Origin: Virgibacillus_P tibetensis
GTDB taxonomy: Bacteria > Bacillota > Bacilli > Bacillales > Amphibacillaceae
DNA: 41,369 nucleotides
Direction of reading: 5' to 3'
NCBI RefSeq assembly: GCF_036026595.1
Contig: NZ_JARZFX010000021.1
Coordinates: 1-41,369, forward strand
In this document: in pieces, positions 1-7,480 of the stretch
Layout of the letters: every line of letters begins with the position of its first letter
Position numbering within the stretch: the stretch's first letter is position 1
Made by a program: the position numbers and the translations under genes
The notes under the pieces: model-generated
What the model was told of the DNA's origin: nothing
Database searches by the model: none
What the model saw: only the letters and a program-made list of their open reading frames with translations

Positions 1-120
1 TTGCGAACGGTTTAGTATTTTAGAATCCCATTGCTTCAGCTGTGGGAGTGTCAACACTTAAACCTTCTTGTGACAAAAGATAGAAAAACATAGTTTCGCG
101 AATCAAAAATGTTATTAGTT

Positions 121-182
121 GTTATATACTTTTGATTGATTTTCGATAAGATCAGTCTTCTGTATTAGGACCAGATTGTGGA
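121..182 (+). repeat. Dispersed intergenic repeat, copy 1
   Basis: This stretch matches 17104-17166. The two share TTTGATTGAT, then TTC, TAAGATCA, TCT, CTG, GG.CCA and TTGTGG in the same order, with only one or two single-base gaps. Neither copy codes for protein. I do not recognise a named family. Confidence 0.55.
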
Positions 183-222
183 GGATCTAGTTTAGCATTA
201 ATAGTGGTGAACCCAAACCAAG

Positions 223-257
223 AATACCAAGTTGTCTATAAAAACTTGGTATTTTTG
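223..257 (+). terminator. Intrinsic terminator
   Basis: An 11-bp perfect inverted repeat (AATACCAAGTT at 223-233, AACTTGGTATT at 243-253) is followed by TTT. The gene it would serve is not intact in this window. Confidence 0.65.
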
Positions 258-608
258 GCTGCTAAATTTATTGGGAATGGAACTATATCTCTTCGTTTGT
301 TTCAATAAGATGTATCATAGGTCAAAACTCCGCATTTTTGTGGGTAAAGAAAAACTTAAGGATACTTATCTACATGGTAGAGTGATTTAAATAGTTTTTA
401 CCAGTAATCCTTCTTCTTTGTAATTCTCCAAATTTTCAACATCACTCCATGATTGTTCATTTTCTCGTAAACTTCTTTTCTTCTGGCTTGTACTTTCATG
501 TGTAGAATACTCGCAAAAAGCAAGGGGGTTTTTGTCCTCTCTTTTTCAAATAAATACATAGTAATTCCCTTTCTATTATCGTCGCGTCTCCTCTCCGAAA
601 AAATCGAA

Positions 609-870
609 ATGACAAAAACTCGATGAAGGAACCAAAACTCTCAGCGCGATAGACGCACTTTTAAAAGGGGATGTGGAAAAAGGATCTCGTTGCGGTGACT
701 GCGATTACCAAAGCGCAGAAGCCCCCGTCGGACAACTGACTATCTTTGAATTCCTGGAAACGGAGCCTGAACCGGAAGGAAACAGAACAATCGAAAATGA
801 ACTATCAAAAGAAGTCATAGATGCCCTGCAGGAATTGACGAGCGCACTCCAGACCGTGTTCGGAAGATAA
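609..870 (+). pseudogene. Small hypothetical protein with a shifted start region
   Basis: An open frame from a GTG at 673 gives 65 aa and is not recognised. It has a CGDC cysteine pair, the stretch QLTIFEFLETEPEPEG and a helical C-terminus. The same frame stays open back to about 613. If one A were removed from the A5 run at 614-618, an ATG at 609 would give an 86-aa protein beginning MTKLDEGTKTLSAIDALL, which reads like a natural N-terminus. No strong ribosome binding site precedes either start. The segment is more GC-rich than its neighbours, which suggests transfer or a mobile-element origin. Either the gene is broken by one base or the base is a sequencing error. Confidence 0.4.
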
Positions 871-1046
871 ACAAAAAACCCATAAAGTGGTTAAGTAGTT
901 CCGTTTCGATGGAGAAAAATTAAAATAACATACCAAATAGGAGACCAATTCGCATAGTGATTCGGTCTCTTTTAAATGCTGTTATATCAATATTTATGTG
1001 AAATTAACATATGAAATCCCATTGGAAATAGCATAGTAAATAGTTG

Positions 1047-1068
1047 ATTGACAATAGCTGTTGTCAAT
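1047..1068. promoter_or_regulatory. Inverted repeat, possible operator
   Basis: There is a perfect 8-bp inverted repeat, ATTGACAA then TAGCTG then TTGTCAAT. It contains a TTGACA that could act as a -35 box, so a repressor bound here would block a promoter. Dyads of this shape are typical of MarR/TetR-class operators. No regulator gene is adjacent, and the next gene starts 280 bp downstream. Confidence 0.4.
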
Positions 1069-1165
1069 TAAAATTTTAGTATGTTAATTAGGGTTCTAAT
1101 TGGATTGTTATTTGGTGTGTAAATTTAGAAAGAATAAAAAGGCAGAAAAATTGTTCAAAAGATAG

Positions 1166-1192
1166 CTCGCTAACCTAAGCGAGTCATTTTTT
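1166..1192 (+). terminator. Intrinsic terminator
   Basis: CTCGCT (1166-1171) pairs with AGCGAG (1178-1183) and is followed by TCATTTTTTT. Confidence 0.7.
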
Positions 1193-1231
1193 TAAAGGGA
1201 AATGGAAATTTTATGTTAATGTTAAATATAG

Positions 1232-1276
1232 AGATTGTGATGAATTGTACTTCAACTAACTGGGGGTTAGTTGAAG
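1232..1276 (+). repeat. Cassette-type repeat, minimal form
   Basis: This is the shortest and most symmetrical copy of the repeat family. CTTCAACTAAC (1250-1260) and GTTAGTTGAAG (1266-1276) form a perfect 11-bp palindrome around TGGGG. The left flank ATTGTGATGAATTGTAC recurs in other copies. Confidence 0.75.
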
Positions 1277-1348
1277 AGTGCTGTTAAAGACGAAATAATA
1301 GCATTTATAGGTATAATATTTGTATTCGTAAAAAGGAGGATTTTACTT

Positions 1349-1969
1349 TTGAATATTTTAATTTTAGGTGCAACTGGACGAGTTGGAAGTCAAATAGTAA
1401 CTTATGCCCTTCATGATAGACATCATGTTACTGTATTAGTTCGCACTCCAGAGAAGATTCAAATAAATAGTGAAAATTTAACCATTATTCAAGGGAATGT
1501 TTTAAATAAAAATGATATAGTACGTGCAATGTATGGGATTGATGTAGTTATTAGTGCATTAAATACTGATGGCACAACCACTCTATCAGAAAGTATGCCA
1601 CTAATTATCAAAGCAATGGAAAACGAAGGTATACAACGAATTATCACGATAGGAACTGCAGGAATCTTACAAAGTAGAACTACGCCAACCGTACTCCGTT
1701 ATCAGTCAAGTGAATCAAAAAGTAAATCAACCCGTGCAGCAGAAGAACATCATAAAGTTTACGATATGCTGAAACAATCAACACTCGATTGGACGATTGT
1801 ATGTCCTACATATTTGCCAGATGGAGAAAGAGAAGGTCAATATCGAATTGAACGTAATTTTTTGCCGGAAGGTGGTATGAAAATATCAGTTCCTGATACA
1901 GCCGAATTTACTTATCGTCAGATAGAAAGTAGCGATTATGTCCAATCACGTGTAGGAATCGCCTACTAA
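1349..1969 (+). CDS. NAD(P)-binding SDR-family oxidoreductase / epimerase-like protein
   Basis: This is a 206-aa Rossmann-fold protein of the atypical short-chain dehydrogenase type (NAD(P)H-binding, NmrA/flavin-reductase-like). The N-terminus holds the dinucleotide-binding motif GATGRVG at residues 7-13, and basic residues near 30 (VRTPEK) favour NADPH. The later stretch VVISALNTDGTT fits the cofactor pocket. Typical family members are about 205-215 aa, so the gene looks complete. I chose the TTG at 1349 because AAAAGGAGGA lies 8 bases upstream and the Rossmann motif follows directly. The frame is open further upstream, but that part has no ribosome binding site and runs into the preceding repeat. 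The substrate cannot be predicted. Confidence 0.85.
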   Translation: MNILILGATGRVGSQIVTYALHDRHHVTVLVRTPEKIQINSENLTIIQGNVLNKNDIVRAMYGIDVVISALNTDGTTTLSESMPLIIKAMENEGIQRIITIGTAGILQSRTTPTVLRYQSSESKSKSTRAAEEHHKVYDMLKQSTLDWTIVCPTYLPDGEREGQYRIERNFLPEGGMKISVPDTAEFTYRQIESSDYVQSRVGIAY

Positions 1970-2018
1970 TAATATTCTCTTACATTATTACTTGCTGTCA
2001 CAAGGTAAAATTTATTGT

Positions 2019-2057
2019 TTGTGAAAAATTGTACTTAAACGCACTGTTTACTTGAAG
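2019..2057 (+). repeat. Cassette-type repeat, minimal form
   Basis: TTGTGAAAAATTGTACTTAAAC is followed by a right arm GTTTACTTGAAGA. It sits between the SDR gene and the DUF4083/DUF3953-like gene. Confidence 0.65.
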
Positions 2058-2113
2058 AAAGGTATTGGATTTTTTGGTACATTAAGAGGGCGAGGGAGGA
2101 ATTTATTATATTT

Positions 2114-2479
2114 TTGTTATCAGCAATTGATAGAATAAACATAGGAGATATGATTTTCCAACTAATTTTTTTCATAGTAATTATTGCGGTTATTACTCTT
2201 TTATCAAGTAAAGGACAACGAAAAAGAGAATATAAACAAGATAAAGAAATAAAAGGATTAAAAATTATAAGAATCATTTTAAGTGTAATAACTTTATTGT
2301 TGGCAGGTTATGGATTTTTAGCTGATAATTTTTTTTTACAACCACTTATGATTTTTTTCTTGGGGTTGCTTATATTAGTAATGGGATTAGATGAATTCAA
2401 TAAGGGAAAAAAAGGATTTGGATATCTGTGTATAGCTATTGCTATATTTATCTCAATTCAATCATTTTTCTTGAATTAA
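2114..2479 (+). CDS. Small membrane protein, DUF4083-like plus DUF3953-like fusion
   Basis: This is a 121-aa membrane protein with about four hydrophobic segments. The first roughly 40 residues (one membrane segment, then a basic KGQRKREYKQDK stretch) resemble DUF4083 proteins. The remaining 80 (LLAGYGFLADN, LVMGLDEFNKGKK, a final hydrophobic segment ending in FFLN) match DUF3953. The separate 81-aa protein at 17812-18057 is a paralogue of that second part only. The start is TTG; GGAGG lies about 14 bases upstream, rather far, so the exact start is uncertain. The stop codon falls in the left arm of the following repeat. Function is unknown. Confidence 0.7.
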   Translation: MLSAIDRINIGDMIFQLIFFIVIIAVITLLSSKGQRKREYKQDKEIKGLKIIRIILSVITLLLAGYGFLADNFFLQPLMIFFLGLLILVMGLDEFNKGKKGFGYLCIAIAIFISIQSFFLN

Positions 2480-2545
2480 ATGGTGGCCATCCTTAAAGGA
2501 GAAGCACCCTTTTTGTCGAATTTAATATATAGGCTTAGAAGACTT
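2473..2545 (+). repeat. Cassette-type repeat, long form
   Basis: It shares GGTG, CATC, GGAGAAGCACC and TTTTTGTCGAATTTA with the copies at 9619 and 10688. The central GGTG/CACC hairpin is followed by T5 and may terminate transcription. The preceding gene's TAA (2477-2479) lies inside the left arm. Confidence 0.65.
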
Positions 2546-2580
2546 GGCTAAAAAATGGAACTTAATTAAAGGGGGGTATT

Positions 2581-2868
2581 TTGCAAAAATGTGACAAATG
2601 CAATATGCAATTTAGATGGAGGGAAATCTATAAATCTTTTGCTTGGACATACAAACCGATTGAGTGTCAAAAATGTGGTGCGGAACATAGAATAACCATC
2701 TCTGGACGGTTCACATTTGTATTTTTGACTATTGTACCGATGTTAATTTTCACTAACTTCCTTTCACCTTTCAAAAATTTCCTTGTGACTCTTATCATAG
2801 GTTTAACCCTACTCATAATTGGTTCTTTGTTAACTCCATTTTTTGTGAAGTACAGGGAGAAATTATGA
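2581..2868 (+). CDS. Membrane zinc-ribbon protein, cxxc_20_cxxc (TIGR04104) type
   Basis: This 95-aa protein has two CxxC pairs, C4-x2-C7 and C29-x2-C32, separated by 21 residues. That is the signature spacing of the cxxc_20_cxxc family. Two hydrophobic segments follow (about residues 46-64 and 68-88), ending in a short basic tail. The cytoplasmic N-terminal ribbon probably binds zinc. The start is TTG with AAAGGGGGG 5-6 bases upstream. The TGA stop coincides with the ATTGTGA-like left flank of the next repeat. The family is widespread in Bacilli and its function is unknown. Confidence 0.8.
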   Translation: MQKCDKCNMQFRWREIYKSFAWTYKPIECQKCGAEHRITISGRFTFVFLTIVPMLIFTNFLSPFKNFLVTLIIGLTLLIIGSLLTPFFVKYREKL

Positions 2869-2935
2869 AAATATACACTTAAAGTAAATGGTGCGATTGC
2901 TTAACAAGAATAGTCACTTCTTGCGTTAAAGGATA
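2863..2935 (+). repeat. Cassette-type repeat
   Basis: The flank ATTATGAAAATATACACTT is followed by AAAGTAAATGGTGCGATTGC and a degenerate right half. It overlaps the stop codon of the upstream gene. Confidence 0.65.
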
Positions 2936-2954
2936 GTATTTGGGGGAGAAGACT

Positions 2955-3194
2955 TTGGAAGATAAAAAACAATCAAAACTAGAAAAGTGGAGAGCAAAAT
3001 ATGCTTCGCTAGTTGTTGCTTTGGGATCTTTATATTCTTTGATAGTTACTTGGGGAGAAGGCTGGTTTTTTACAACAAGAATGATAATAGGTGTCCTCAT
3101 ATGTAGCACCTTTGCAGCTTTTAATTTGAAAGATAGCATATCAAAGCAGCGTGAATTAAAGAACACGATGGAACTAATGACTACCAAAAATTAA
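2955..3194 (+). CDS. Small membrane protein of unknown function
   Basis: This is a 79-aa protein that I do not recognise. A basic, charged N-terminus (EDKKQSKLEKWRAKY) leads into two hydrophobic segments, ASLVVALGSLYSLIVTW and RMIIGVLICSTFAAF. A polar tail follows that is likely cytoplasmic. I chose the TTG at 2955 because GGGGGA lies 7-8 bases upstream. An in-frame TTG at 2940 lies before that site and has none of its own. The stop TAA directly abuts the next repeat. Confidence 0.65.
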   Translation: MEDKKQSKLEKWRAKYASLVVALGSLYSLIVTWGEGWFFTTRMIIGVLICSTFAAFNLKDSISKQRELKNTMELMTTKN

Positions 3195-3262
3195 TTGAAC
3201 TAACTGGTGCGATTGTTCAATAGAGACAATTGCTTCTTGTGCTAATGAAACAGTAGAGTTCA
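3194..3262 (+). repeat. Cassette-type repeat
   Basis: The left arm is ATTGAACTAACTGGTGCGAT. A degenerate right arm, AAACAGTAGAGTTCAATAAC, follows a short hairpin (ATTGT/ACAAT). Confidence 0.65.
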
Positions 3263-3319
3263 ATAACATTTATAGTAGAATTACCTATATTAAAGGGGTT
3301 TACGGTGGAGGGGATAACC

Positions 3320-3454
3320 TTGATAGGATTTTTTGAAAGGTTTAAAGAAATCCAGAAACTTCAATGGGAGTTATTTATAGATTATTGGTATGTTTATATT
3401 GTGGCTATTTTACTTGGATTAGGGATAGTTATAGTTTGGGTTATGAAAAAATGA
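3320..3454 (+). CDS. Tiny single-span membrane protein
   Basis: This 44-aa frame starts at a TTG preceded by GGAGGGG at 3306-3312. An in-frame GTG at 3305 would give 49 aa. An amphipathic first half (FFERFKEIQKLQWELF) is followed by one membrane span (YVYIVAILLGLGIVIVWV) and a MKK tail. The layout fits a short membrane peptide. It sits alone between two repeats, like the neighbouring units. I recognise no family. Confidence 0.5.
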   Translation: MIGFFERFKEIQKLQWELFIDYWYVYIVAILLGLGIVIVWVMKK

Positions 3455-3494
3455 ATGGAATTTTATGTTAAATTTTATTAGAGACAATAGGGAA

Positions 3495-3540
3495 ATTGTG
3501 AGCGATTACACTTAAACGAAGCAGTTTAGCAACAGAAGAG
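3495..3540 (+). repeat. Cassette-type repeat, minimal form
   Basis: ATTGTGAGCGATTACACTT is followed by AAACGAAGCAGTTTAGCAAC. The stretch upstream (3455-3494) also resembles 1200-1231, sharing ATGGAA, TTTTATGTTAA and TAGAGA. Confidence 0.7.
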
Positions 3541-3727
3541 AATAAACAGTATGCTCAAATTTTTTATTTTTTATAATTTCCGTCAAGTGGAGTTACTATT
3601 TAATAAATACGAAGGAGGTTTCATCCAATGGTAAAAGTAAATTAAAGAGGAAATCTATTAATGTTTAAATACATGTAGGTTTTCTAAAAATTTAATTAAA
3701 AAATTATTATGTTGAAGGAGAAAACTC

Positions 3728-4579
3728 ATGTTGCAAAAAATCACAGCAAATACTTATTATCTAATAAATGATGATGAAAAAGAAAGACCAACTTTAGGAG
3801 TAATTTCTGGGGGAAATGCAAGTTTAGTCGTTGATGCAGGTAATTCATCGTTACACGCTCAGGAACTGATTAGTGAAGTTAAACGACTACGGTTACCTCC
3901 AATAAAATATGTTGTTGTTACTCACGCACACTGGGACCATTTTCTGGGGGTGAATGAGTATGAAGCACATTTTATTGTTAGTAAGAAAACTAATGAAAAA
4001 CTTCAATTTTGGAAAAGCTGCTCCTTTTCAGACGAAGGTTTAAAAGAAATAGACCGTGAAATGAATGTAGGCTCAACCTTTTCAGAAATTATAAAAACTG
4101 AATTGAATGACAGAGATACTTTCCAATTAAAAGATGCTGATATAATCTTTGATAATCAATTAACTCTTGATTTGGGAGATATGCTTTGTACAATTGATGA
4201 GATGGATAGCACACATACAGAAGATGCTACAGTTGTATATAATCCTAAGGAAAAAGTAGTTTTCTTTGGGGACGCAACATACGGTAAAACAACAGAATCT
4301 TTATTCCACTACAGCCATAATAAAATCGACTCAATGATTCAGAATGCTAAAAAATATCAAGTTAATTGGTCTGTTCTAGGTCATGAATCAGTTTGTGACA
4401 GGGATGAGATGGATTTATATTGGAGTGAGTTAACATCTTCTTCGAGAGCAGTTCATACAAGTTCCTTAAAGGGTTCTATAGATACTTTCCGATTAAATGA
4501 AGGAAGGGAGCCAACTGATAATGAAATGTTTTTTATTAAAGCATTCATTAACGATATAATTATTGAATTAAAGTCATGA
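3728..4579 (+). CDS. Metallo-beta-lactamase-fold hydrolase
   Basis: This is a 283-aa MBL-fold protein. The metal-binding motif THAHWDH (H66, H68, D70, H71) is intact. The further ligands expected for the fold are visible as a His in DSTHTEDATVV, the Asp in FFGDATYG and the His in VLGHESV, so two metal ions are likely. The N-terminal half (residues 1-80) has the expected strand pattern with ISGGNASLVVDAGNSS. The C-terminal part from about 230 is helical and family-specific. The ATG start has GAAGGAG 7 bases upstream. Substrate is unknown; hydrolases of small esters, lactones or thioesters share this fold. Hairpins after the stop suggest its own terminator. Confidence 0.85.
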   Translation: MLQKITANTYYLINDDEKERPTLGVISGGNASLVVDAGNSSLHAQELISEVKRLRLPPIKYVVVTHAHWDHFLGVNEYEAHFIVSKKTNEKLQFWKSCSFSDEGLKEIDREMNVGSTFSEIIKTELNDRDTFQLKDADIIFDNQLTLDLGDMLCTIDEMDSTHTEDATVVYNPKEKVVFFGDATYGKTTESLFHYSHNKIDSMIQNAKKYQVNWSVLGHESVCDRDEMDLYWSELTSSSRAVHTSSLKGSIDTFRLNEGREPTDNEMFFIKAFINDIIIELKS

Positions 4580-4632
4580 TAAGCTATTAGCTTATCATAG
4601 AAAAGAGCATTTCTGTTAAGGGATGCTTTTTC
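4576..4632 (+). terminator. Double hairpin terminator after the MBL-fold gene
   Basis: ATGATAAGC/GCTTATCAT (4576-4598) is a perfect 9-bp stem that starts in the stop codon. It is followed by AGCAT...ATGCTTTTT (4606-4630). Confidence 0.65.
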
Positions 4633-4650
4633 AATTTATTGAACTACAGG

Positions 4651-4684
4651 AGGCAATACTTCCATTATGGTATTGTCTTTTCTT
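4651..4684 (+). terminator. Probable second terminator
   Basis: AGGCAATAC (4651-4659) pairs with GTATTGTCT (4670-4678) and is followed by TTTCTT. Confidence 0.45.
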
Positions 4685-4786
4685 ATGGCTATCGGAGCAA
4701 TTTAATGACATTTTGTTTTAGTAAAGGATTTTTAGATAATATTGGAGAATTAAATATAGAAGAATTTTATAAGGAGGACTAAATAT

Positions 4787-5230
4787 ATGAATAGATTAAA
4801 TTTAATAACTCTTGGTACAAAGGATATTGTAAAATCACATATTTTTTTTAAGAAACTCGGTTTTGACACCTCAATACGGGGAACAGAATCAAATCCTTTT
4901 ATTATTTTCTTTAAAAATGAAGGGACAAGAATTGCCTTATATCCACTTGAAGAACTTGCTAAAGATATTGATAATGAAAGCCCACCTGCAATTTCAAGTG
5001 GATTTTCAGGTATAACTTTAGCTTATAATGCAAAATCAATGGGAGAAGTAGATGAAGTTTTAAAAAGAGCAAAATTAGCTGGAGCCGAAATTATTAAAGA
5101 GCCTAAAAAGAATGATTGGGGAGGATATGGTGGTTATTTCACCGACCTTGATGGCTATTATTGGGAAGTTGCATTTGGAGAAGATTGGGAATTTAATGAA
5201 TCAAATATGTTGATTATTAATGACCAATAG
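4787..5230 (+). CDS. VOC-superfamily protein (glyoxalase / bleomycin-resistance / dioxygenase fold)
   Basis: This is a 147-aa protein with two beta-alpha-beta-beta-beta modules. The first runs over residues 1-55 (LITLGTKDIVKSHIFFKKLGFDT), and the second ends with YFTDLDGYYWEVAFGEDW, the usual 'D.DG..wEi' signature. The final Glu is a typical metal ligand position. Length is normal. The start ATG has AAGGAGGA at ideal spacing. It is one of three VOC genes in this segment (also at 9781 and 10220). They are not close copies, so they were probably acquired separately. Activity cannot be assigned. Confidence 0.85.
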   Translation: MNRLNLITLGTKDIVKSHIFFKKLGFDTSIRGTESNPFIIFFKNEGTRIALYPLEELAKDIDNESPPAISSGFSGITLAYNAKSMGEVDEVLKRAKLAGAEIIKEPKKNDWGGYGGYFTDLDGYYWEVAFGEDWEFNESNMLIINDQ

Positions 5231-5249
5231 TTTTAATAAATGTATACGT

Positions 5250-5340
5250 ATTGTGAAATTTTTCACTTAAAGTAACGGGTGCATCTTTAAAAAATAAAGG
5301 ATAGCACCATTTCGCTATAGTAGCAGGTTAGGTGAATAAG
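5250..5340 (+). repeat. Cassette-type repeat, long form
   Basis: ATTGTGAAATTTTTCACTT leads to AAAGTAACGGGTGCATCTTT, then AGCACCATTTCGCTAT and the right arm GTAGCAGGTTAGGTGAATAA. The central GGTGC/GCACC hairpin is intact. Confidence 0.75.
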
Positions 5341-5456
5341 ACTAATTCACAATATATTGTTTCGAGAATTGTCATAATATTGTTAATAAGTAATCAGTCT
5401 AATCAAAATACCGTAGGGTAAAGTTAAACTCAACTTAAATTGGAAAGGTGGTTTCT

Positions 5457-5810
5457 ATGAAAAAATGGTTTGGTTCCGCAGCGGTTTGCTTCAATGAAAA
5501 TAAGGAAGTTCTTATGGTTAGAAGTAATGATTCTGAGGGCTGGGGGGTCCCTTCAGGTGAAATTGAAAAAGGCGAGACACCTGAAGAATGTTGTATAAGA
5601 GAAGTGAAAGAAGAAACAGGATATGACGTTAAAATTATTGAAAATTTGTTTGTTAAAGAGACTGTAATAAAGGGGATAAATGTAAAGACCTATTACTTTA
5701 AAGTAGAGAAGATAGGAGAAAGTGAAGGAATAAATGACCCAGATAAAGATTTAGATAATTTTATACATATCTACCCAGAAGATTTAGAAACAATTCAAAG
5801 GTGTAGTTGA
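5457..5810 (+). CDS. NUDIX hydrolase
   Basis: This is a 117-aa NUDIX-fold pyrophosphohydrolase. The Nudix box is complete (G, x5, E, x7, REVKEETGY) around residues 32-54, with the metal-binding REVKEE core. The start is ATG at 5457 with GGAAAGGTGG upstream; a GTG three codons earlier overlaps that site. The C-terminus (IHIYPEDLETIQRCS) stops sooner than in most 130-150 aa relatives, so a few residues may have been lost. Substrates of such enzymes are nucleoside diphosphates linked to another group; none can be named here. Confidence 0.85.
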   Translation: MKKWFGSAAVCFNENKEVLMVRSNDSEGWGVPSGEIEKGETPEECCIREVKEETGYDVKIIENLFVKETVIKGINVKTYYFKVEKIGESEGINDPDKDLDNFIHIYPEDLETIQRCS

Positions 5811-5816
5811 TTAGCT

Positions 5817-5885
5817 TATTCAATTATAGGGTGCTTATCTTGAAATGATAGCACGATTTCGCTATATGGCAGGATTATTCAATAA
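5817..5885 (+). repeat. Cassette-type repeat, long form
   Basis: ATTCAATTATAGGGTGCTTA, then ATAGCACGATTTCGCTATATGG and AGGATTATTCAATAAG. It shares the ATAGCAC.ATTTCGCTATA block with the copy at 5250. Confidence 0.7.
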
Positions 5886-5945
5886 GGATTCGGCTTTTAA
5901 ATTAAAGAATAGGTTATTTAAGTCATAACAAGGGGGTTTGAATTT

Positions 5946-6463
5946 TTGAAACTTAGACAAATGGCAGTTGCTTTCCTTTTTAATGAGGAACAAGAAGTTT
6001 TATTTCTTCAAAAAAACAAAAAGACACTTTCCTCGCAGGGCTTTTAGTTCCAATAGGTGGTCATATAGAAGGCGATGAAATAAATGAACCTAAAGAAGCG
6101 TGTTTCAGAGAGATTGAAGAAGAAACTGGTTTAAAGAAAGATTGCATAGAAAATCTTACACTTAGATATATTGTACTTAGGATAAAGGACAATCAAGAAA
6201 TTCGAATACAATATGTTTTCATTGGAAGTGTGATTAAAAATTCTACTTTAATTGAGAGTGATGAAGGGTCGCTACCTTGGATTGGTTACAAAGGTATTCT
6301 GAACTATAATGTATCAGCTACTACCAAAGAAATAGTTAAACATTACGACCAAGTTGGCAAGTATAACGAAAAAGTATATGTAGGTTCAATGAAATCTTTA
6401 AAAGGAAACCCTGAAATCACTTGGGGACTTTTGGAGGATTGGGAGTTAGCGATTTTCAACTAA
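5946..6463 (+). pseudogene. NUDIX hydrolase with a single-base frameshift
   Basis: Translation from the TTG at 5946 (GGGGG upstream) begins KLRQMAVAFLFNEEQEVLFL and meets a TAG near 6046. The next frame then carries on as LLVPIGGHIEGDEINE with a Nudix box (ACFREIEEETGL, with a two-residue insertion relative to the classic spacing) and runs to 6463. Restoring one A in the A7 or A5 run at about 6011-6024 joins them into one protein of about 172 aa. So the gene is either newly dead or the A-tract is misread. The fragment starting at a GTG at 6230 is not a gene in itself. The TAA stop lies inside the downstream repeat. Confidence 0.8.
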
Positions 6464-6485
6464 CGAAGCAGTTTAGTTTAATAAG
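6455..6485 (+). repeat. Cassette-type repeat, minimal form, containing the stop codon
   Basis: TTCAACTAACGAAGCAGTTT then AGTTTAATAAG. The last three codons of the NUDIX reading frame (TTC AAC TAA) are the left arm itself. Confidence 0.75.
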
Positions 6486-6640
6486 CCTCAAGACCTATTT
6501 GAGAATATTCCCCAGGTCCATTACTAGAAATTTCCTTGTACGGTAAGATGATAATGTCTAATACTTGGTGTCTGTTTAGGTAAATGGATTAGGAAGTGAG
6601 TATGAAAAAAAGTCAGTCACTAATTAGAGGGGGGAAATCA

Positions 6641-7345
6641 TTGAAACCAAAAAAAGCAAAAGTTCTTGTACTGGGAACATTTCACATGTCTGAACATGAG
6701 GGTTTATATTCTGAAAAAAGACAAGCTGAAATTGAGGAATTAGTATCTAAGATAGCGGAATTTAAACCAACAAAGATTGCAGTCGAAATGGAACCAGAAG
6801 AAAGTGAATTTATTAATGTAAAATATAATCAATTCAAATTGGGTACATACGAATTAGGAATGAATGAAATATTCCAAGTAGGCTTTCGGTTAGGTTTAAA
6901 GCTGGAGCATGAACAGATTTATCCGTCTGATTGGATGGGCGATGCAGATATGGGTTATGAGGAAGTTGAGAGTTGGGCAAAGAAAAATCAACCAGAACTT
7001 TTAAATGAAATATACAAGGGGCTAGAGGTCCCTGTATTATCTGAAGACAAAAGTGTAATAGACTACTACAAAGAATTAAATACTCCCTCCATAGTTAACA
7101 TGTTGCATAAAATTCATGTGAATATTGCACGCATTGGTGAATTTAATAATTATGTTGGTATGAACTGGTTAAGCTGGTGGTATAAAAGGAATCTAATAAT
7201 GTTTAGTAATTTAACCCGTCTTATTGATTCTGAAGAAGAAAGAATATTATTCATTGTAGGTGTGGGGCACTCTTCTATTGTTACAAAGTTTATTGAAGAA
7301 AGTGAATTTTGTGAGGTCGTCCAACCTCTTAGTTATCTGTCCTAA
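6641..7345 (+). CDS. DUF5694-family protein (TraB/ChaN-like)
   Basis: This is a 234-aa protein whose start, KPKKAKVLVLGTFHMSEHEG, and following KRQAEIEELVSKIAEFKPTKIAVE match DUF5694 proteins. Conserved features seen are LGTFHM, KIAVEMEP and a C-terminal IVGVGHSS. The His and Glu residues in these motifs recall TraB/EreA-type metal-dependent hydrolases; this is inference from fold resemblance. I prefer the TTG at 6641, which has AGAGGGGGG 6 bases upstream and begins right at the conserved region. An ATG at 6602 with GGAAGTGAG upstream would add 13 residues. Followed by a repeat and a strong terminator. Confidence 0.75.
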   Translation: MKPKKAKVLVLGTFHMSEHEGLYSEKRQAEIEELVSKIAEFKPTKIAVEMEPEESEFINVKYNQFKLGTYELGMNEIFQVGFRLGLKLEHEQIYPSDWMGDADMGYEEVESWAKKNQPELLNEIYKGLEVPVLSEDKSVIDYYKELNTPSIVNMLHKIHVNIARIGEFNNYVGMNWLSWWYKRNLIMFSNLTRLIDSEEERILFIVGVGHSSIVTKFIEESEFCEVVQPLSYLS

Positions 7346-7401
7346 AAATAGAATTTTTTAGACGGATATACCAAAATTGGGCTCGATTGTTTAAAAACGT
7401 C

Positions 7402-7440
7402 AATTAAACAAACGGGTGCATTAGCTTAACAAGCCAAATC
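7402..7440 (+). repeat. Cassette-type repeat, left half
   Basis: AATTAAACAAACGGGTGCAT then TAGCTTAACAAGCC. The right arm is replaced by a separate terminator. Confidence 0.6.
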
Positions 7441-7442
7441 AA

Positions 7443-7480
7443 AAAATCGGTTCCTATCGTGTTAGGAACCGATTTTCTAT
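7443..7480 (+). terminator. Strong intrinsic terminator
   Basis: There is a perfect 13-bp stem, AAAATCGGTTCCT (7443-7455) with AGGAACCGATTTT (7464-7476), with its T-run built into the stem. Confidence 0.85.

Larger units (their letters stand above)
1..608. other. Leading stretch with no intact gene
   Basis: I see no convincing gene here. Frame 2 of the first 58 bases is open up to a TAA and ends in CFSCGSVNT. This could be the last residues of an IS200/IS605-type TnpB cut by the window edge, but it is too short to call. The stretch also holds one copy of a repeat shared with 17.1 kb and a clear terminator hairpin. Confidence 0.4.

Noticed and set aside
2..58. TnpB C-terminal end at the window edge
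   Set aside because: CFSCGSVNT before a stop is suggestive, but 18 codons are too few to support a call.
2035..2277. Minus-strand frame opposite the DUF3953-like gene
   Set aside because: Antisense shadow of a real gene; no ribosome binding site.
2879..3187. Minus-strand frame of 102 aa
   Set aside because: Antisense to the small membrane protein at 2955 and across a repeat; composition looks random.
6230..6463. Stand-alone 77-aa protein
   Set aside because: It is the 3' part of the frameshifted NUDIX gene, not a gene with its own start.
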